NCBI GenBank assembly: GCA_030430385.1
Contig: JAUIFO010000003.1
Span: 62,001-126,000 of the forward strand
From: Bacteroidia bacterium
GTDB lineage: Bacteria > Bacteroidota > Bacteroidia > Flavobacteriales > Flavobacteriaceae
Direction of reading: 5' to 3'
DNA length: 64,000 nt
In this document: one piece after another, positions 20,120 through 29,184 of the stretch
How the letters are laid out: every line of letters begins with the position of its first letter
Numbering within the stretch: position 1 is the stretch's first letter
Translations under genes and position numbers: made by a program
Notes under the pieces: generated by a model
The model's database searches: none
What the model was told of the DNA's origin: nothing
The model's input: only the letters and a program-made list of their open reading frames with translations

Positions 20120-21127
20120 ATGAAACGAAGACAATTTTTAAAAAATGCATCACTTACTGGAGTTGGACTTTCAGTTGGTACTACACTGTTAAATTGTGCT
20201 GAAAATACTTCAAAAAGTAAAGAAGCTTCCGTTGCTTCAGCTTCAACCAAAGCCACACTTCCTCTTGTTATTGCCACTTGGCATGTTGAAAATGCAACTG
20301 CAAAAGCTATGGAAGTACTACAAGCTGGAGGCAATACCCTCGATGCTGTAGAACAAGGTTGTCGTATTGAGGAAGCTAACGAGAATGGACAGTCTGTAGG
20401 TAAAGGTGGCTTACCGGATAGAGATGGAAATGTAACATTAGACGCTTGTATTATGGACCAACATGGAAACTGTGGTTCAGTCGTGTATCTCCAGAATATT
20501 AAACATGCTGTGTCTGTCGCTCGAAAAGTAATGGAAGACACTCCTCATGTAATGTTAGCTGGAGAAGGCGCTAAACAATTTGCCATTTCAAAAGGGTTTC
20601 AACCTGAAGATCTACTTACTGAAGCATCTAAAACAGCTTGGAAAAAATGGAAAGTAGAAGCACAATACAAGCCTATTATAAATATTGAAAATCACGATAC
20701 CATTGGCATGTTAGCCATTGACAAAAATGGAGATATTTCTGGTGCTTGCACGACCAGTGGACTAGCTTATAAATTGGGTGGGCGTGTTGGAGATTCTCCA
20801 ATTATTGGTTCGGGTTTATTTGTAGACAATGAAATAGGAGCTGCAGTTGCTACTGGTTTAGGAGAAGAAGTTGTAAAAACTGTAGGAAGCTTTTTAGTTG
20901 TGGAATTGATGCGACAAGGCAAGTCACCTCAAGAAGCTTGTGAGGAAGCCATTCGTAGAATAGTCAACAAACCCAATAGTGATTATAAAAACTTCCAAGT
21001 TGGATATATTGCTATCAATAAAAAAGGTGAAACTGGAAGTTACGCTATACATCAATGGTTTAGTATGACCAAATTTCAGGGTGGTGTGAATGCCCAAATT
21101 CAATCCGATTATTTTAATAAAGCTTAA
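20120..21127 (+). CDS. N4-(beta-N-acetylglucosaminyl)-L-asparaginase (glycosylasparaginase)
   Basis: Ntn hydrolase that splits the GlcNAc-Asn link left after N-glycan breakdown. The autocleavage and catalytic Thr is Thr194 in HDTIGM, preceded by the family's W-x-T-W-H-like start (VIATWHVENATAKAMEVL). A twin-arginine signal, MKRRQFLKNASLTGVG, leads to LLNC, so the protein is likely Tat-exported and perhaps lipid-anchored, although Asn at -1 is unusual for a lipobox. 335 residues is normal for the family. Placement 1 bp after the sugar permease supports an N-glycan salvage operon. Confidence 0.92.
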   Translation: MKRRQFLKNASLTGVGLSVGTTLLNCAENTSKSKEASVASASTKATLPLVIATWHVENATAKAMEVLQAGGNTLDAVEQGCRIEEANENGQSVGKGGLPDRDGNVTLDACIMDQHGNCGSVVYLQNIKHAVSVARKVMEDTPHVMLAGEGAKQFAISKGFQPEDLLTEASKTAWKKWKVEAQYKPIINIENHDTIGMLAIDKNGDISGACTTSGLAYKLGGRVGDSPIIGSGLFVDNEIGAAVATGLGEEVVKTVGSFLVVELMRQGKSPQEACEEAIRRIVNKPNSDYKNFQVGYIAINKKGETGSYAIHQWFSMTKFQGGVNAQIQSDYFNKA

Positions 21128-21165
21128 AAATGAGTATTTTGTAAATTGAATAACTAAAAAGCCTT

Positions 21166-22965
21166 TTGAAAACCTTACACGTTACTTTTTTCATTTTAAC
21201 CTCACTCATTGGTTTTTCTCAGAATAATTCTGAAGTCGATAGTTTATTAACCATAATAAATACTACTGAAAGTGATTCTATCAAAATGATCACTTATAAT
21301 AACCTGCGAAGAGCGACTTACTATTCAGATCCTAAACTATCAAAAACTTACACTGAAAATTTCTTAAAATCTGCTACCAAAATTCAGGATTCATTTAACA
21401 TCGCACTAGGCCATTTCTATTTAGGAAATGCCAATGTTGTGTCGAGTAATTATGATATTTCATTGAATCATTATTTAAAATCTGCAGAGTATTTTGAACG
21501 TGTAAGAGACTCTGCAAGACTTAGTTCTGTTCTTAATGGTATCGGAGCGGCATATGAAAATAGTGGCAATGATTCATTGTCATTAAAGTATTTTAAGAAG
21601 TCACAACAAATCAGCTATTCAATAGGTGATTTAAGACGTAGTGCTATTGCATTGACCAATATTGGAAATATATATAAGTATCGTAATGACCTAGATAATG
21701 CAAAGTCATACATGGAACAAGCTGTAAAACAAATAAAAACTACAAACCGATTACAATATATCCATTCACTTACTTTAAACCTTGCAAACTTATATGTAGA
21801 GTTAGAAGATTATGATGATGCAACTTTAATGTTTAATGAGGTTTTAGAAACAGTTGATACCATAAATGACATTTATATTTATAGCGCAACATTAAGAGGT
21901 TTGGGCAACGTAGCTTTAGAAGAAGGAAACTATTCCGAAGGATTACATAAACTTCAAAAAGCTTATCAAAAAATGAATGCTTCTGGTTTTTTTGATGAAG
22001 CCATGGTCACAATGCCAGATTTAATAAAAGCCTATGAATTTAATGGCGCTTATAAAAAGGGATTGGAAATAGCCAACCAATATCAAAAACTAAAAGATTC
22101 AATATTCTCAAGTGAGAAAGATAAAAACTTATCCGAAGCGCTTCAAAAATATGAAGCTGAAAAAAAAGATGCCGAATTGAAGCTTCTCAAAGTTGAAGCT
22201 GAAAAAAAAGAACAGCAAAACCGTCTCTACTTTATTTTGGCACTAGCTGGACTTTGCATTGCAGGTCTTCTAGGCTATTTTGGTTATAAAAACAAACAAC
22301 GAAATTTAGTTTTAGCTAAACAAAAATCATTATTGGAAAAAACTGTTGATGAAAAAAATATATTGTTAAGGGAAGTACATCATCGCGTCAAAAATAGTTT
22401 TCAAATTGTGTCTTCATTGTTATACTTACAATCAGAGAACGTAGAAGATAAAGAAGCAAAATTAGCTATAAAAGAAGCTGAGAATAGAGTCAGATCGATG
22501 GTTTTAGTTCATCAAAAATTATATAATAAGGATGAACTGGTTGGAATTAATGCAAAAGAATACATTAATGATCTTGTAAAGGATATCTCTGAAAGCCATC
22601 AAATTGATTCAAAATCCATTAATTTCCAATCAGATATTGAGCCCTTAATTTTAGATATTGAAACCATAACACCGTTAGGACTTATATTAAATGAACTTAT
22701 AATTAATACCATGAAACACGCTTTCGATGAAAGTTCGATAGCTCCAAAAATTAATATTAAGTTCTCCAAGAAAGAAGATCATCTAATTTTGGATGTAAGC
22801 GATAATGGTAAGGGATTCGATGGAGAAATTAAACAGACCTCCTTTGGTATATCACTCATGAAAGCCTTATCAAAAACATTAAAAGCTACCTTAGAATACG
22901 AATCGCAACTAAATATAGGCACCCAAGCATTGCTTAGTATTAGGAAATTTAAAGTATTATCATAA
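21166..22965 (+). CDS. TPR sensor histidine kinase, HisKA_2 type
   Basis: 599 residues from a TTG start chosen because it begins directly with a signal peptide (MKTLHVTFFILTSLIGFSQ). About six tetratricopeptide repeats (30-310) are predicted to be periplasmic, then a coiled coil, one membrane segment (about 350-372), and a HisKA_2 domain with EVHHRVKNSFQ (His405/His406). The ATPase domain shows NELIINTMKHAF and DVSDNGKGFDG. The sensing ligand is unknown. It lies 38 bp after glycosylasparaginase and 89 bp before the LytTR regulator that is its likely partner. The TTG starts of both this gene and the next may keep expression low. Confidence 0.9.
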   Translation: MKTLHVTFFILTSLIGFSQNNSEVDSLLTIINTTESDSIKMITYNNLRRATYYSDPKLSKTYTENFLKSATKIQDSFNIALGHFYLGNANVVSSNYDISLNHYLKSAEYFERVRDSARLSSVLNGIGAAYENSGNDSLSLKYFKKSQQISYSIGDLRRSAIALTNIGNIYKYRNDLDNAKSYMEQAVKQIKTTNRLQYIHSLTLNLANLYVELEDYDDATLMFNEVLETVDTINDIYIYSATLRGLGNVALEEGNYSEGLHKLQKAYQKMNASGFFDEAMVTMPDLIKAYEFNGAYKKGLEIANQYQKLKDSIFSSEKDKNLSEALQKYEAEKKDAELKLLKVEAEKKEQQNRLYFILALAGLCIAGLLGYFGYKNKQRNLVLAKQKSLLEKTVDEKNILLREVHHRVKNSFQIVSSLLYLQSENVEDKEAKLAIKEAENRVRSMVLVHQKLYNKDELVGINAKEYINDLVKDISESHQIDSKSINFQSDIEPLILDIETITPLGLILNELIINTMKHAFDESSIAPKINIKFSKKEDHLILDVSDNGKGFDGEIKQTSFGISLMKALSKTLKATLEYESQLNIGTQALLSIRKFKVLS

Positions 22966-22970
22966 TTGTA

Positions 22971-23000
22971 TTCACTAAATAAAAGAAGTTCTTCACTAAA
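22971..23000 (+). promoter_or_regulatory. Putative LytTR binding site upstream of the regulator gene
   Basis: TTCACTAAA at 22971-22979 and again at 22992-23000, separated by exactly 12 bp (21 bp centre to centre). LytTR-domain regulators typically bind two 9 bp direct repeats with a 12-13 bp spacer. The pair lies 55 bp before the TTG start of the LytTR gene. A near-identical pair is at 23761-23790, in both cases preceded by AATTGTA. Confidence 0.65.
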
Positions 23001-23025
23001 TAATCGACAATATTCTTGAGTTTTT

Positions 23026-23049
23026 AAGTAATTTGAACTCAAATTACTT
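23026..23049. repeat. Perfect inverted repeat before the LytTR regulator gene
   Basis: AAGTAATTTGA (23026-23036) and TCAAATTACTT (23039-23049) are exact complements separated by 2 bases. It ends 5 bp before the TTG start of the regulator gene, so a hairpin could mask translation initiation, or the site could be an operator. No U-run follows, so it is not a typical terminator. Confidence 0.55.
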
Positions 23050-23054
23050 GCAAA

Positions 23055-23744
23055 TTGAAGTCACTTAATATCTATATCGTCGAAGATGAGCCACTAATCG
23101 TTTCTACAATCGAAACCTCTTTAAGAAAGTATGGACACCGCATATTAGGAGATTCAGATGAAGCAGGCATTGCTTTAAAAGAAATTGAATTGCTTACTCC
23201 AGACCTCGTTCTAATTGATATTCAGATAGCTGGAACAAAAGATGGTGTCGATTTGGCTCTAGAACTTGATAAAACGAAACAACCTTATCTATTTTTATCA
23301 TCTCAAACCGATCCCGATACAATTACCAGAGTCAAAGAAACTAACCCATTAGGCTATGTAGTAAAACCTTTCACTGAAACAGGGTTAAGAACGAATATCG
23401 AATTGGCATGGCATAATTATACTGAAGCCGACTATCACTTTCTTAATGTAAAACATGAAGGAAAATTAATACGAGTCAACCAAGAAACGATTCAATATCT
23501 TAAAGCATTTGACAACTATTGCTATGTCATTACATTAACAGATTCCTATCTGGTGCCACATACCTTGAAATATATGTCTGAACAATTACAAGGCAAATAT
23601 TTTATAAAATGTCATCGATCGTTCATTGTTAATTTAAAACACGTAAAAAGTGTTGAAAAAAACAGCATCGCTCTTATTTCCGATAATATTCCAGTAAGTG
23701 CTTCCCAAAAAAGTTTAGTCATTAGCAAGCTTAAAAGCATATAA
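23055..23744 (+). CDS. LytTR-family response regulator
   Basis: Cytoplasmic DNA-binding regulator of 229 residues. The receiver domain (about 1-120) has the acidic pocket IVEDEP, phosphoacceptor Asp55 in LVLIDIQ, and the VKPFTE switch Lys. The LytTR DNA-binding domain (about 130-229) shows LKAFDNYCYVITLTDSY and KCHRSFIVNLKHVKSVEKN. The start is TTG at 23055; no in-frame ATG precedes the receiver. It follows the TPR kinase and precedes the fiber gene. Matched direct repeats lie upstream of both this gene and the fiber gene, so autoregulation and control of the fiber are proposed. Confidence 0.93.
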   Translation: MKSLNIYIVEDEPLIVSTIETSLRKYGHRILGDSDEAGIALKEIELLTPDLVLIDIQIAGTKDGVDLALELDKTKQPYLFLSSQTDPDTITRVKETNPLGYVVKPFTETGLRTNIELAWHNYTEADYHFLNVKHEGKLIRVNQETIQYLKAFDNYCYVITLTDSYLVPHTLKYMSEQLQGKYFIKCHRSFIVNLKHVKSVEKNSIALISDNIPVSASQKSLVISKLKSI

Positions 23745-23760
23745 AAACTGCTTAATTGTA

Positions 23761-23790
23761 TTGACTAAAAAAACCACAGCATTCACTAAA
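23761..23790 (+). promoter_or_regulatory. Putative LytTR binding site upstream of the fiber gene
   Basis: TTGACTAAA at 23761-23769 and TTCACTAAA at 23782-23790, with a 12 bp spacer. Preceded by AATTGTA, as is the copy at 22971-23000. A near-consensus -7 box, TAGCTTTA (23820-23827), lies 30 bp downstream, and the fiber ATG is at 23914. A LytTR regulator bound here would be placed to recruit polymerase. Confidence 0.65.
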
Positions 23791-23913
23791 AATAAAATCA
23801 CAAACCTCTGATTTTTAGATAGCTTTACTTAGCTATTAATTGTTACGATATTCATTCAAATCCCTACCTAGCATAAACTTTTGGATGACTATCGATGCTC
23901 AAAATATACGATC

Positions 23914-26900
23914 ATGAATACAAGATCAATAATCTTCAGTTTACTTTTTTTATTCGGAAATTTTATTGGGTTTGCCCAAGTTGGTGTGGGAACAACCAGC
24001 CCTCAATCCACTTTGGATATTGAAGCCAGCAATACAACTACGCCATCAAATTCGGATGGTATACTAATCCCAAGAGTTGATAATTTTCCAATAACCAACC
24101 CGACAGCTACTCAAGATGGCATGTTATTGTTCTATACAGGAACAACGCGATCAGGTAAAGGCTTTTACTATTGGGATCAATCCATTGTAGACTGGGTTTT
24201 CCTTTCTGCTGGATCAAAAAACACTCTAGACCAAGCTTATGATGAAGGTGGAACTGGTTCAGGGCGAACCATAATAGCTGATAATGGCGCAGTAGATATT
24301 CAGGGAACTGGCGGATTGCGAGTAGAGGGTAATATTGTTGCTGCTTCGAGTATTATTCATGATGGAGACAATGATACATTTCTGGATTTTACCCCAGACA
24401 GAATTCAACTGGAAGCTGGAAATTGGAGCTATATCGATATACAAAATGATGATCAAGAAATCACGATTAATGAAGATGGAAGAACTATTGACTTTAGAGT
24501 TGAAAGCGACACCAATCAAAATATGCTCTTTGTTGATGGAACTAACAGTAGAATAGGTATTGGTACAAATGCACCGGGCAACCCACTACATATTGGTTTA
24601 CGTACTCCTTTCGATACCAATATTGGAAATACTGGTCAAGATGGTATTTTTATCAGGGGAAGTGGATCAACTGGACTTGACGCCGTAGGTGGATCCATTT
24701 CTTTTGGAGGAGCACATCCAGCAAGAGATATTTCAAGACGTGCAGCTATAGCCTCCATGCAAACTGGTATCGACGAAGATAATGTTGGTCTCGCATTTTA
24801 TATCCATCAAGGCCCAGTTAACACTGAACCAATGCAAGAAGCCATGCGAATTACACACCAAAAATACTTAGGGATAAACAACACTTCACCTTCAGCAACA
24901 TTAGATATTATAGGATCCATGCAGTTTGAAGATGGTAATGAAGCAGCTGGTTATGTTTTAAGTTCTGATGCCAGTGGGAATGCTTCATGGACTGATCCAG
25001 CTACTCTTGTGAGTACTTCTGATAACCAAACTATTGATACTTTTAACTTTGATAATACAACCAACATATTGACCTTAGAAATTGAGGATGACGGTGTAGC
25101 TGCGCAAACAGTTGATTTATCAACTCTATTAAACCATGATGCTGATTGGTATGAAGAAGGTGCATCAACTGCACCAGATAATATTAACGATAACATATTT
25201 ACACAAGGCAATGTAGGTATTGGTGAAGATACGCCTCAAGCAAGATTGCATATAGACGACGCCAATACACCATTACGATTAGATATTAGTGGTACAGAAC
25301 GCTTAAGCTTCAGAAATAATGCCTTAGAGTTTTTAAACAGCGGAAGTTCTGTTTTTGTTGGGGAATTTGCTGGTAGAAGTGATGATTTAAGCGGAAACCA
25401 AAATACCGCAATTGGTTATAGAGCCTTACGTGATAATGTCACAGGTGCTCGAAATATCGCCATAGGAAGTGGTGCGATGCTAGTGAGTACCGGAGGAACA
25501 GCTAATGTAGCTATCGGTGATGATGCCATGGCAGTAAGTTCTTCTGGATCAGGGAATGTTGCTGTTGGTACTCAAACACTCTTCAGAAATACTACTGGAA
25601 ACAATAATGTGGCTCTTGGTGGTACAGCACTTCGTGAAAATACGACAGGTTTATACAATGTTGCTCTCGGTTATAGAGCATTGTATAATACCTCCGCAAA
25701 TTCAAATGTAGGCATTGGATATGAAACGGGATTTACGAATTCATCTGGAATTAGAAACACTTTTGTAGGTACAGGTGCTGGTCATTTAACTACAGGTGCT
25801 AGTAATGTGTTTTTAGGTTATCAAGCAGGTTACAATGAAACTGGGTCTAACAAACTCTACGTCAGTAATTCTAATACCAGTAACCCATTAATTTATGGCG
25901 AATTTGACAATGATATCTTACGCTTGAATGCCGATGTTTCTATTGGAACAACCAATCCAGACAACTCAAGTGTTTTAGATATCACCTCAACCAATAAAGG
26001 CTTGCTCATTCCAAGAATGACGATTGCACAACGATTAGCCATTACTGCTCCTGCAACAGGTTTAATGGTGTATCAAACCAATGATGTCTCAGGGTTTTAC
26101 TTTTATGATGGTACCTCATGGGATCGCATGCTAAAAGAAAGTAGAGACCCAGTACCAACTGGAGCTATTTTTTCATTCCCTATTGCTACGGCACCAGCTG
26201 GATATTTAGTCTGCGATGGAAGCGCTGTTAGCCGAGCTACTTATGCTGATTTATTTGCATTGATAGGTGTTACCTACGGAAATGGGAATGGTTCAACCAC
26301 ATTTAATCTACCAGATTATAGAGGTAAATTCTTAAGAGGATTTGATGATGGTGCTGGTATCGATCCAGATGCAGCCTCAAGAACCGATCGTGGAGACGGA
26401 ACGATTGGAGATGCTGTAGGAACTTTACAAAGTGATGACATGGGAAGTCACCTTCATGAAATAGATCCTCCTGCGACAAACTCAGCATCAGCAGGTAATC
26501 ATGATCATGTTACAAATACTGAATTAATTAGTACAAACAATAGCGGTAATCACAATCACTCTACATATAGCCAAAGTGTCACTACAAATAATGCACCGAA
26601 CCATAGACATACTATTAGAGGGGAACGTAGAACTGTATCCACCTCTTTTGGATCTACTAGATTTATTGCAGATAATTCTGGACCAGACTCTATCCAAACT
26701 CAATTCGATGGTAACCACGTACATTCGATTAACATTCCTTCTGTAAGCACTAATTATACTGGTAATCATTCTCATTCAGTAACTATTCCGTCATTAAACA
26801 CCAACACGGCAGGGACACATGTTCATAACATTGATATCTCATCATTTTCTTCTTCATCTACAGGTAATTCTGAAAATAGACCAGTAAATATTACGGTTAT

Positions 26901-26919
26901 TTATTGTATAAAATATTAG
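23914..26919 (+). CDS. Secreted trimeric-fiber-like protein with phage tail-collar tip
   Basis: 1001 residues from the ATG at 23914, which begins a signal peptide ([22 protein letters not shown]); a TTG 33 bp upstream is in frame but unnecessary. After a Bacteroidota fiber head segment ([19 protein letters not shown]) come [14 protein letters not shown] segments and about nine 17-residue beta-roll repeats of the pattern GxxNxAxGxxAxxxxxx (about 490-630). A phage tail-collar domain (about 747-812: [15 protein letters not shown]) follows, then seven HxH motifs at residues 846, 863, 880, 897, 935, 952 and 969, and the end [13 protein letters not shown], typical of phage fiber tips. No membrane anchor or type IX secretion C-domain is recognisable. 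It is probably a receptor-binding or adhesive surface fiber. Confidence 0.85.
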   Translation: MNTRSIIFSLLFLFGNFIGFAQVGVGTTSPQSTLDIEASNTTTPSNSDGILIPRVDNFPITNPTATQDGMLLFYTGTTRSGKGFYYWDQSIVDWVFLSAGSKNTLDQAYDEGGTGSGRTIIADNGAVDIQGTGGLRVEGNIVAASSIIHDGDNDTFLDFTPDRIQLEAGNWSYIDIQNDDQEITINEDGRTIDFRVESDTNQNMLFVDGTNSRIGIGTNAPGNPLHIGLRTPFDTNIGNTGQDGIFIRGSGSTGLDAVGGSISFGGAHPARDISRRAAIASMQTGIDEDNVGLAFYIHQGPVNTEPMQEAMRITHQKYLGINNTSPSATLDIIGSMQFEDGNEAAGYVLSSDASGNASWTDPATLVSTSDNQTIDTFNFDNTTNILTLEIEDDGVAAQTVDLSTLLNHDADWYEEGASTAPDNINDNIFTQGNVGIGEDTPQARLHIDDANTPLRLDISGTERLSFRNNALEFLNSGSSVFVGEFAGRSDDLSGNQNTAIGYRALRDNVTGARNIAIGSGAMLVSTGGTANVAIGDDAMAVSSSGSGNVAVGTQTLFRNTTGNNNVALGGTALRENTTGLYNVALGYRALYNTSANSNVGIGYETGFTNSSGIRNTFVGTGAGHLTTGASNVFLGYQAGYNETGSNKLYVSNSNTSNPLIYGEFDNDILRLNADVSIGTTNPDNSSVLDITSTNKGLLIPRMTIAQRLAITAPATGLMVYQTNDVSGFYFYDGTSWDRMLKESRDPVPTGAIFSFPIATAPAGYLVCDGSAVSRATYADLFALIGVTYGNGNGSTTFNLPDYRGKFLRGFDDGAGIDPDAASRTDRGDGTIGDAVGTLQSDDMGSHLHEIDPPATNSASAGNHDHVTNTELISTNNSGNHNHSTYSQSVTTNNAPNHRHTIRGERRTVSTSFGSTRFIADNSGPDSIQTQFDGNHVHSINIPSVSTNYTGNHSHSVTIPSLNTNTAGTHVHNIDISSFSSSSTGNSENRPVNITVIYCIKY

Positions 26920-27015
26920 TAATGAAAAAACACATATGATTTGTTTACACAAGTCCCTATATCTATTAATAAAACATAATTGAAGGGTATCTATTAATTC
27001 AATTATATTTTGAGT

Positions 27016-27049
27016 GAAAAAGTCGTTTGTAGGGAGCGACTTTTTTTTA
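27016..27049 (+). terminator. Terminator after the collar-tipped fiber
   Basis: AAGTCGTT (27020-27027), loop TGTAGGG, AGCGACTT (27035-27042) with one G-U pair, then T6. It could also serve the convergent aldehyde dehydrogenase gene. It is almost identical to the terminator after the second fiber (45773-45805), including the 7-base loop. Confidence 0.8.
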
Positions 27050-27075
27050 TTGAACCCATTTCCATCAAATGAAAA

Positions 27076-28485
27076 TTAAAACCATTTTATGGTGATCTTG
27101 GCAATCTTTTCCTTCAGATTGGTATATGGCGGAAATAACAAATATGGCAACGTATACGTATGACGCTTTAATACAGAACGTGCATTTGTGAACTCTTGGA
27201 AACCAAAAAAGCCATGCGATTTTCCTATACCACTATTGTTAGAACCTCCAAATGGCAAATGATGGTTAGAATACTGCAATGCATTTGAATTAATGCAAGT
27301 CCCTCCTGCTCTGGTGCTTTTTATAATGTGTTTAATGACCTTACGATCTTTTGCATAAATATATAAGGCTAAAGGCTTTTCTTTAGCATTGATATATTGA
27401 ATAGCTTCGTCAATAGTTTGATATGTTTTTATTGGGAGTATTGGTCCGAAAATTTCATCATTCAAAGCTTTTGAATCTTCAGACAAATTTGAAACAAGTG
27501 TAGGCGATATGTATTTTGAACTAGCTTCAGAATGACCTCCTAAATCTATTTGAGCGTTCTTTTCTTTAGCCTCATCAATTACTGACAATAACCTATTGAA
27601 GTGTTTGTTATTGACAATTCTACTATAAGATTCAGAATTTTGCACATCCTCTGAATAATACGCATGCACTTGATCTTTAAAAAGTGTAACAAATTCCGTT
27701 TTTAAGGATTCATGAAGCAATACATAATCTGGAGCAATACAAGTTTGTCCGTTGTTTAAGAATTTTCCCCAAACGATATTCTTTACAGCAGACTTCAAAT
27801 CTGCTGATGTATGAATAAGCGTTGGTGATTTGCCTCCAAGCTCAAGCGTCACAGAAGTTAAATGCTTAGCTGCAGCTTGCATGACAATTTTTCCAACATT
27901 TGGAGATCCCGTAAAAAAAATGTGGTTAAAAGGAAGCTTCAATAATTCCTGAGCGACTTCTACTTCGCCTTCAACTAAAGCGACTTCATTTTCAGAAAAT
28001 AATGCACTCACCATTTTAGCCATAACCGCCGAACTGTGTGGTGTCATTTCAGAAGGTTTTAAAATAGCTGTATTTCCTCCTGCTATAGCAGATACTAATG
28101 GTCCGAATGTGAGATTAATTGGATAATTCCATGGAGACATGATCAAACACACACCTTTTGGTTCGTAAGTGATATACGATGATGTTCCTAATAAACTTAA
28201 AGGTGTGTCAACCCGTTGTTTTTTTAACCACGCTTTTAAATTAGAAATAATATACTTGATCTCTTTAACCACTATATAAATTTCAGTAAGATCAACCTCT
28301 ATCTGAGGTTTCTTAAAATCTTTGTAGAGAGCTTCCCTAATTTCGTCTCTATAGGTGTTTTCTAATGCATACTGAAGGGCTTTTAATTTTTTTATACGCT
28401 CCTTATATGTTGAATGTCCAACTTTGTATTGATGTTCTTTTTGCGAATTAAAAAGTGCTGCATAGGTATTTTTAGAATAATTCAT
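27076..28485 (-). CDS. Aldehyde dehydrogenase (class 3-like)
   Basis: NAD(P)-dependent oxidation of aldehydes to acids. 469 residues with a C-terminal hydrophobic tail, like the fatty-aldehyde or class 3 group. Catalytic Cys249 is in NNGQTCIAPDY and the general base Glu215 in LELGGKSP; the nucleotide site FFTGSPNVGK is also visible. The C-terminal LPYLLFPPYTNLKEKIAKITIKWF is the family's usual membrane-associating end. It is a single-gene unit, convergent with the fiber gene. The substrate is not set by sequence; medium or long-chain aldehydes are likely from the family. Confidence 0.92.
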   Translation of the reverse strand: MNYSKNTYAALFNSQKEHQYKVGHSTYKERIKKLKALQYALENTYRDEIREALYKDFKKPQIEVDLTEIYIVVKEIKYIISNLKAWLKKQRVDTPLSLLGTSSYITYEPKGVCLIMSPWNYPINLTFGPLVSAIAGGNTAILKPSEMTPHSSAVMAKMVSALFSENEVALVEGEVEVAQELLKLPFNHIFFTGSPNVGKIVMQAAAKHLTSVTLELGGKSPTLIHTSADLKSAVKNIVWGKFLNNGQTCIAPDYVLLHESLKTEFVTLFKDQVHAYYSEDVQNSESYSRIVNNKHFNRLLSVIDEAKEKNAQIDLGGHSEASSKYISPTLVSNLSEDSKALNDEIFGPILPIKTYQTIDEAIQYINAKEKPLALYIYAKDRKVIKHIIKSTRAGGTCINSNALQYSNHHLPFGGSNNSGIGKSHGFFGFQEFTNARSVLKRHTYTLPYLLFPPYTNLKEKIAKITIKWF

Positions 28486-28629
28486 GCTATAAATCTGAAA
28501 GAAATGAAAGATACAATATTTATGCTTTCGAGAATCTCTATAAGAGGATTATAACTATCGATGAACGGCAATTTATTTCAAAAACAGCCTGAAACGCCTA
28601 CAAACAAAGGGATTCAAAATTTAAACGCA

Positions 28630-28823
28630 TATTTCATCGTTGAAATGCAGCCTCAAAAACCTCTTATCTATAAAAAATAACAGTTTATCCAACAACGTAT
28701 TTACTGGGATACAAGCCGTTTTTGTGTATTTCATCGATGTTTTTTGCAAAGGCATTCATCTTAGCCAAAAAAGCATCAGTTTATCCAAAAATTTCCTCCT
28801 AAGCTTCATTTCTAATGTTTCTT
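28630..28823. repeat. Gene-free region with imperfect 97 bp tandem repeat
   Basis: The 370 bp between the aldehyde dehydrogenase and the next gene hold no convincing gene. TATTTCATCG recurs at 28630 and 28727 (97 bp apart), and CAGTTTATCCAA at 28681 and 28777 (96 bp apart), which points to a decayed tandem duplication. A 63-codon frame (28640-28831) spans it but has no signal, family or ribosome-binding support. Confidence 0.4.
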
Positions 28824-28856
28824 TGAACTGAGTTTAAAACAAAGCCCCAAACAATT

Positions 28857-29126
28857 ATGAAAAAAGTTTTAGCAATATTAGTTTTAGTTTTATTACCAGT
28901 TTTATCTTTTGCACAAGAGACTAATACTGAAGCAAATAACAATGACACTATTGAAACTGTAATTGAAAAGAAAAGCGAAACTCAAAACCTTAAAGAAACG
29001 CAATCAGTTTCTTCAATCAAAGCACAAGTAATTAAAATTAACAGAAAGAAGAGCAACGAGATTATTAGTATTAAAGCTTTTAGAAAAAGCTTACATATCA
29101 AAGTAAAAGAAGTTGCTGTTTGTTAA
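28857..29126 (+). CDS. Small secreted basic protein, unknown function
   Basis: 89 residues with a clear signal peptide (MKKVLAILVLVLLPVLSFAQ). The mature part is about 69 residues: an acidic and Asn/Thr-rich segment (21-50), then a Lys/Arg-rich C-terminal half (KINRKKSNEIISIKAFRKS) ending in a single Cys two residues from the end region (VAVC). No family is recognised. It is a single-gene unit closed by a strong terminator. The ATG at 28857 is the only plausible start. Confidence 0.65.
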   Translation: MKKVLAILVLVLLPVLSFAQETNTEANNNDTIETVIEKKSETQNLKETQSVSSIKAQVIKINRKKSNEIISIKAFRKSLHIKVKEVAVC

Positions 29127-29144
29127 TCTGAAATCATATAAATA

Positions 29145-29176
29145 AAAAACCCGAAACATTTAGTTTCGGGTTTTTT
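29145..29176. terminator. Bidirectional terminator
   Basis: AAAAAACCCGAAAC, short loop, GTTTCGGGTTTTTT: a stem with A-run and U-run on both sides. It separates the small secreted protein gene from the convergent cphA. Confidence 0.88.
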
Positions 29177-29184
29177 ATTGTCCT

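Noticed and set aside
20059..20541. 160-codon minus-strand frame
   Set aside because: It is a shadow of the permease end and the glycosylasparaginase gene, both strongly supported on the other strand.
23914..26919. Prophage or tail-fiber locus
   Set aside because: A tail-collar domain and HxH tip are present, but there is a signal peptide and no terminase, portal, capsid, tail tube, lysis or integrase gene anywhere in the window.
28640..28831. 63-codon gene upstream of the small secreted protein
   Set aside because: It lies in a decayed tandem repeat, starts with no promoter or signal, and has no recognisable family; treated as non-coding.
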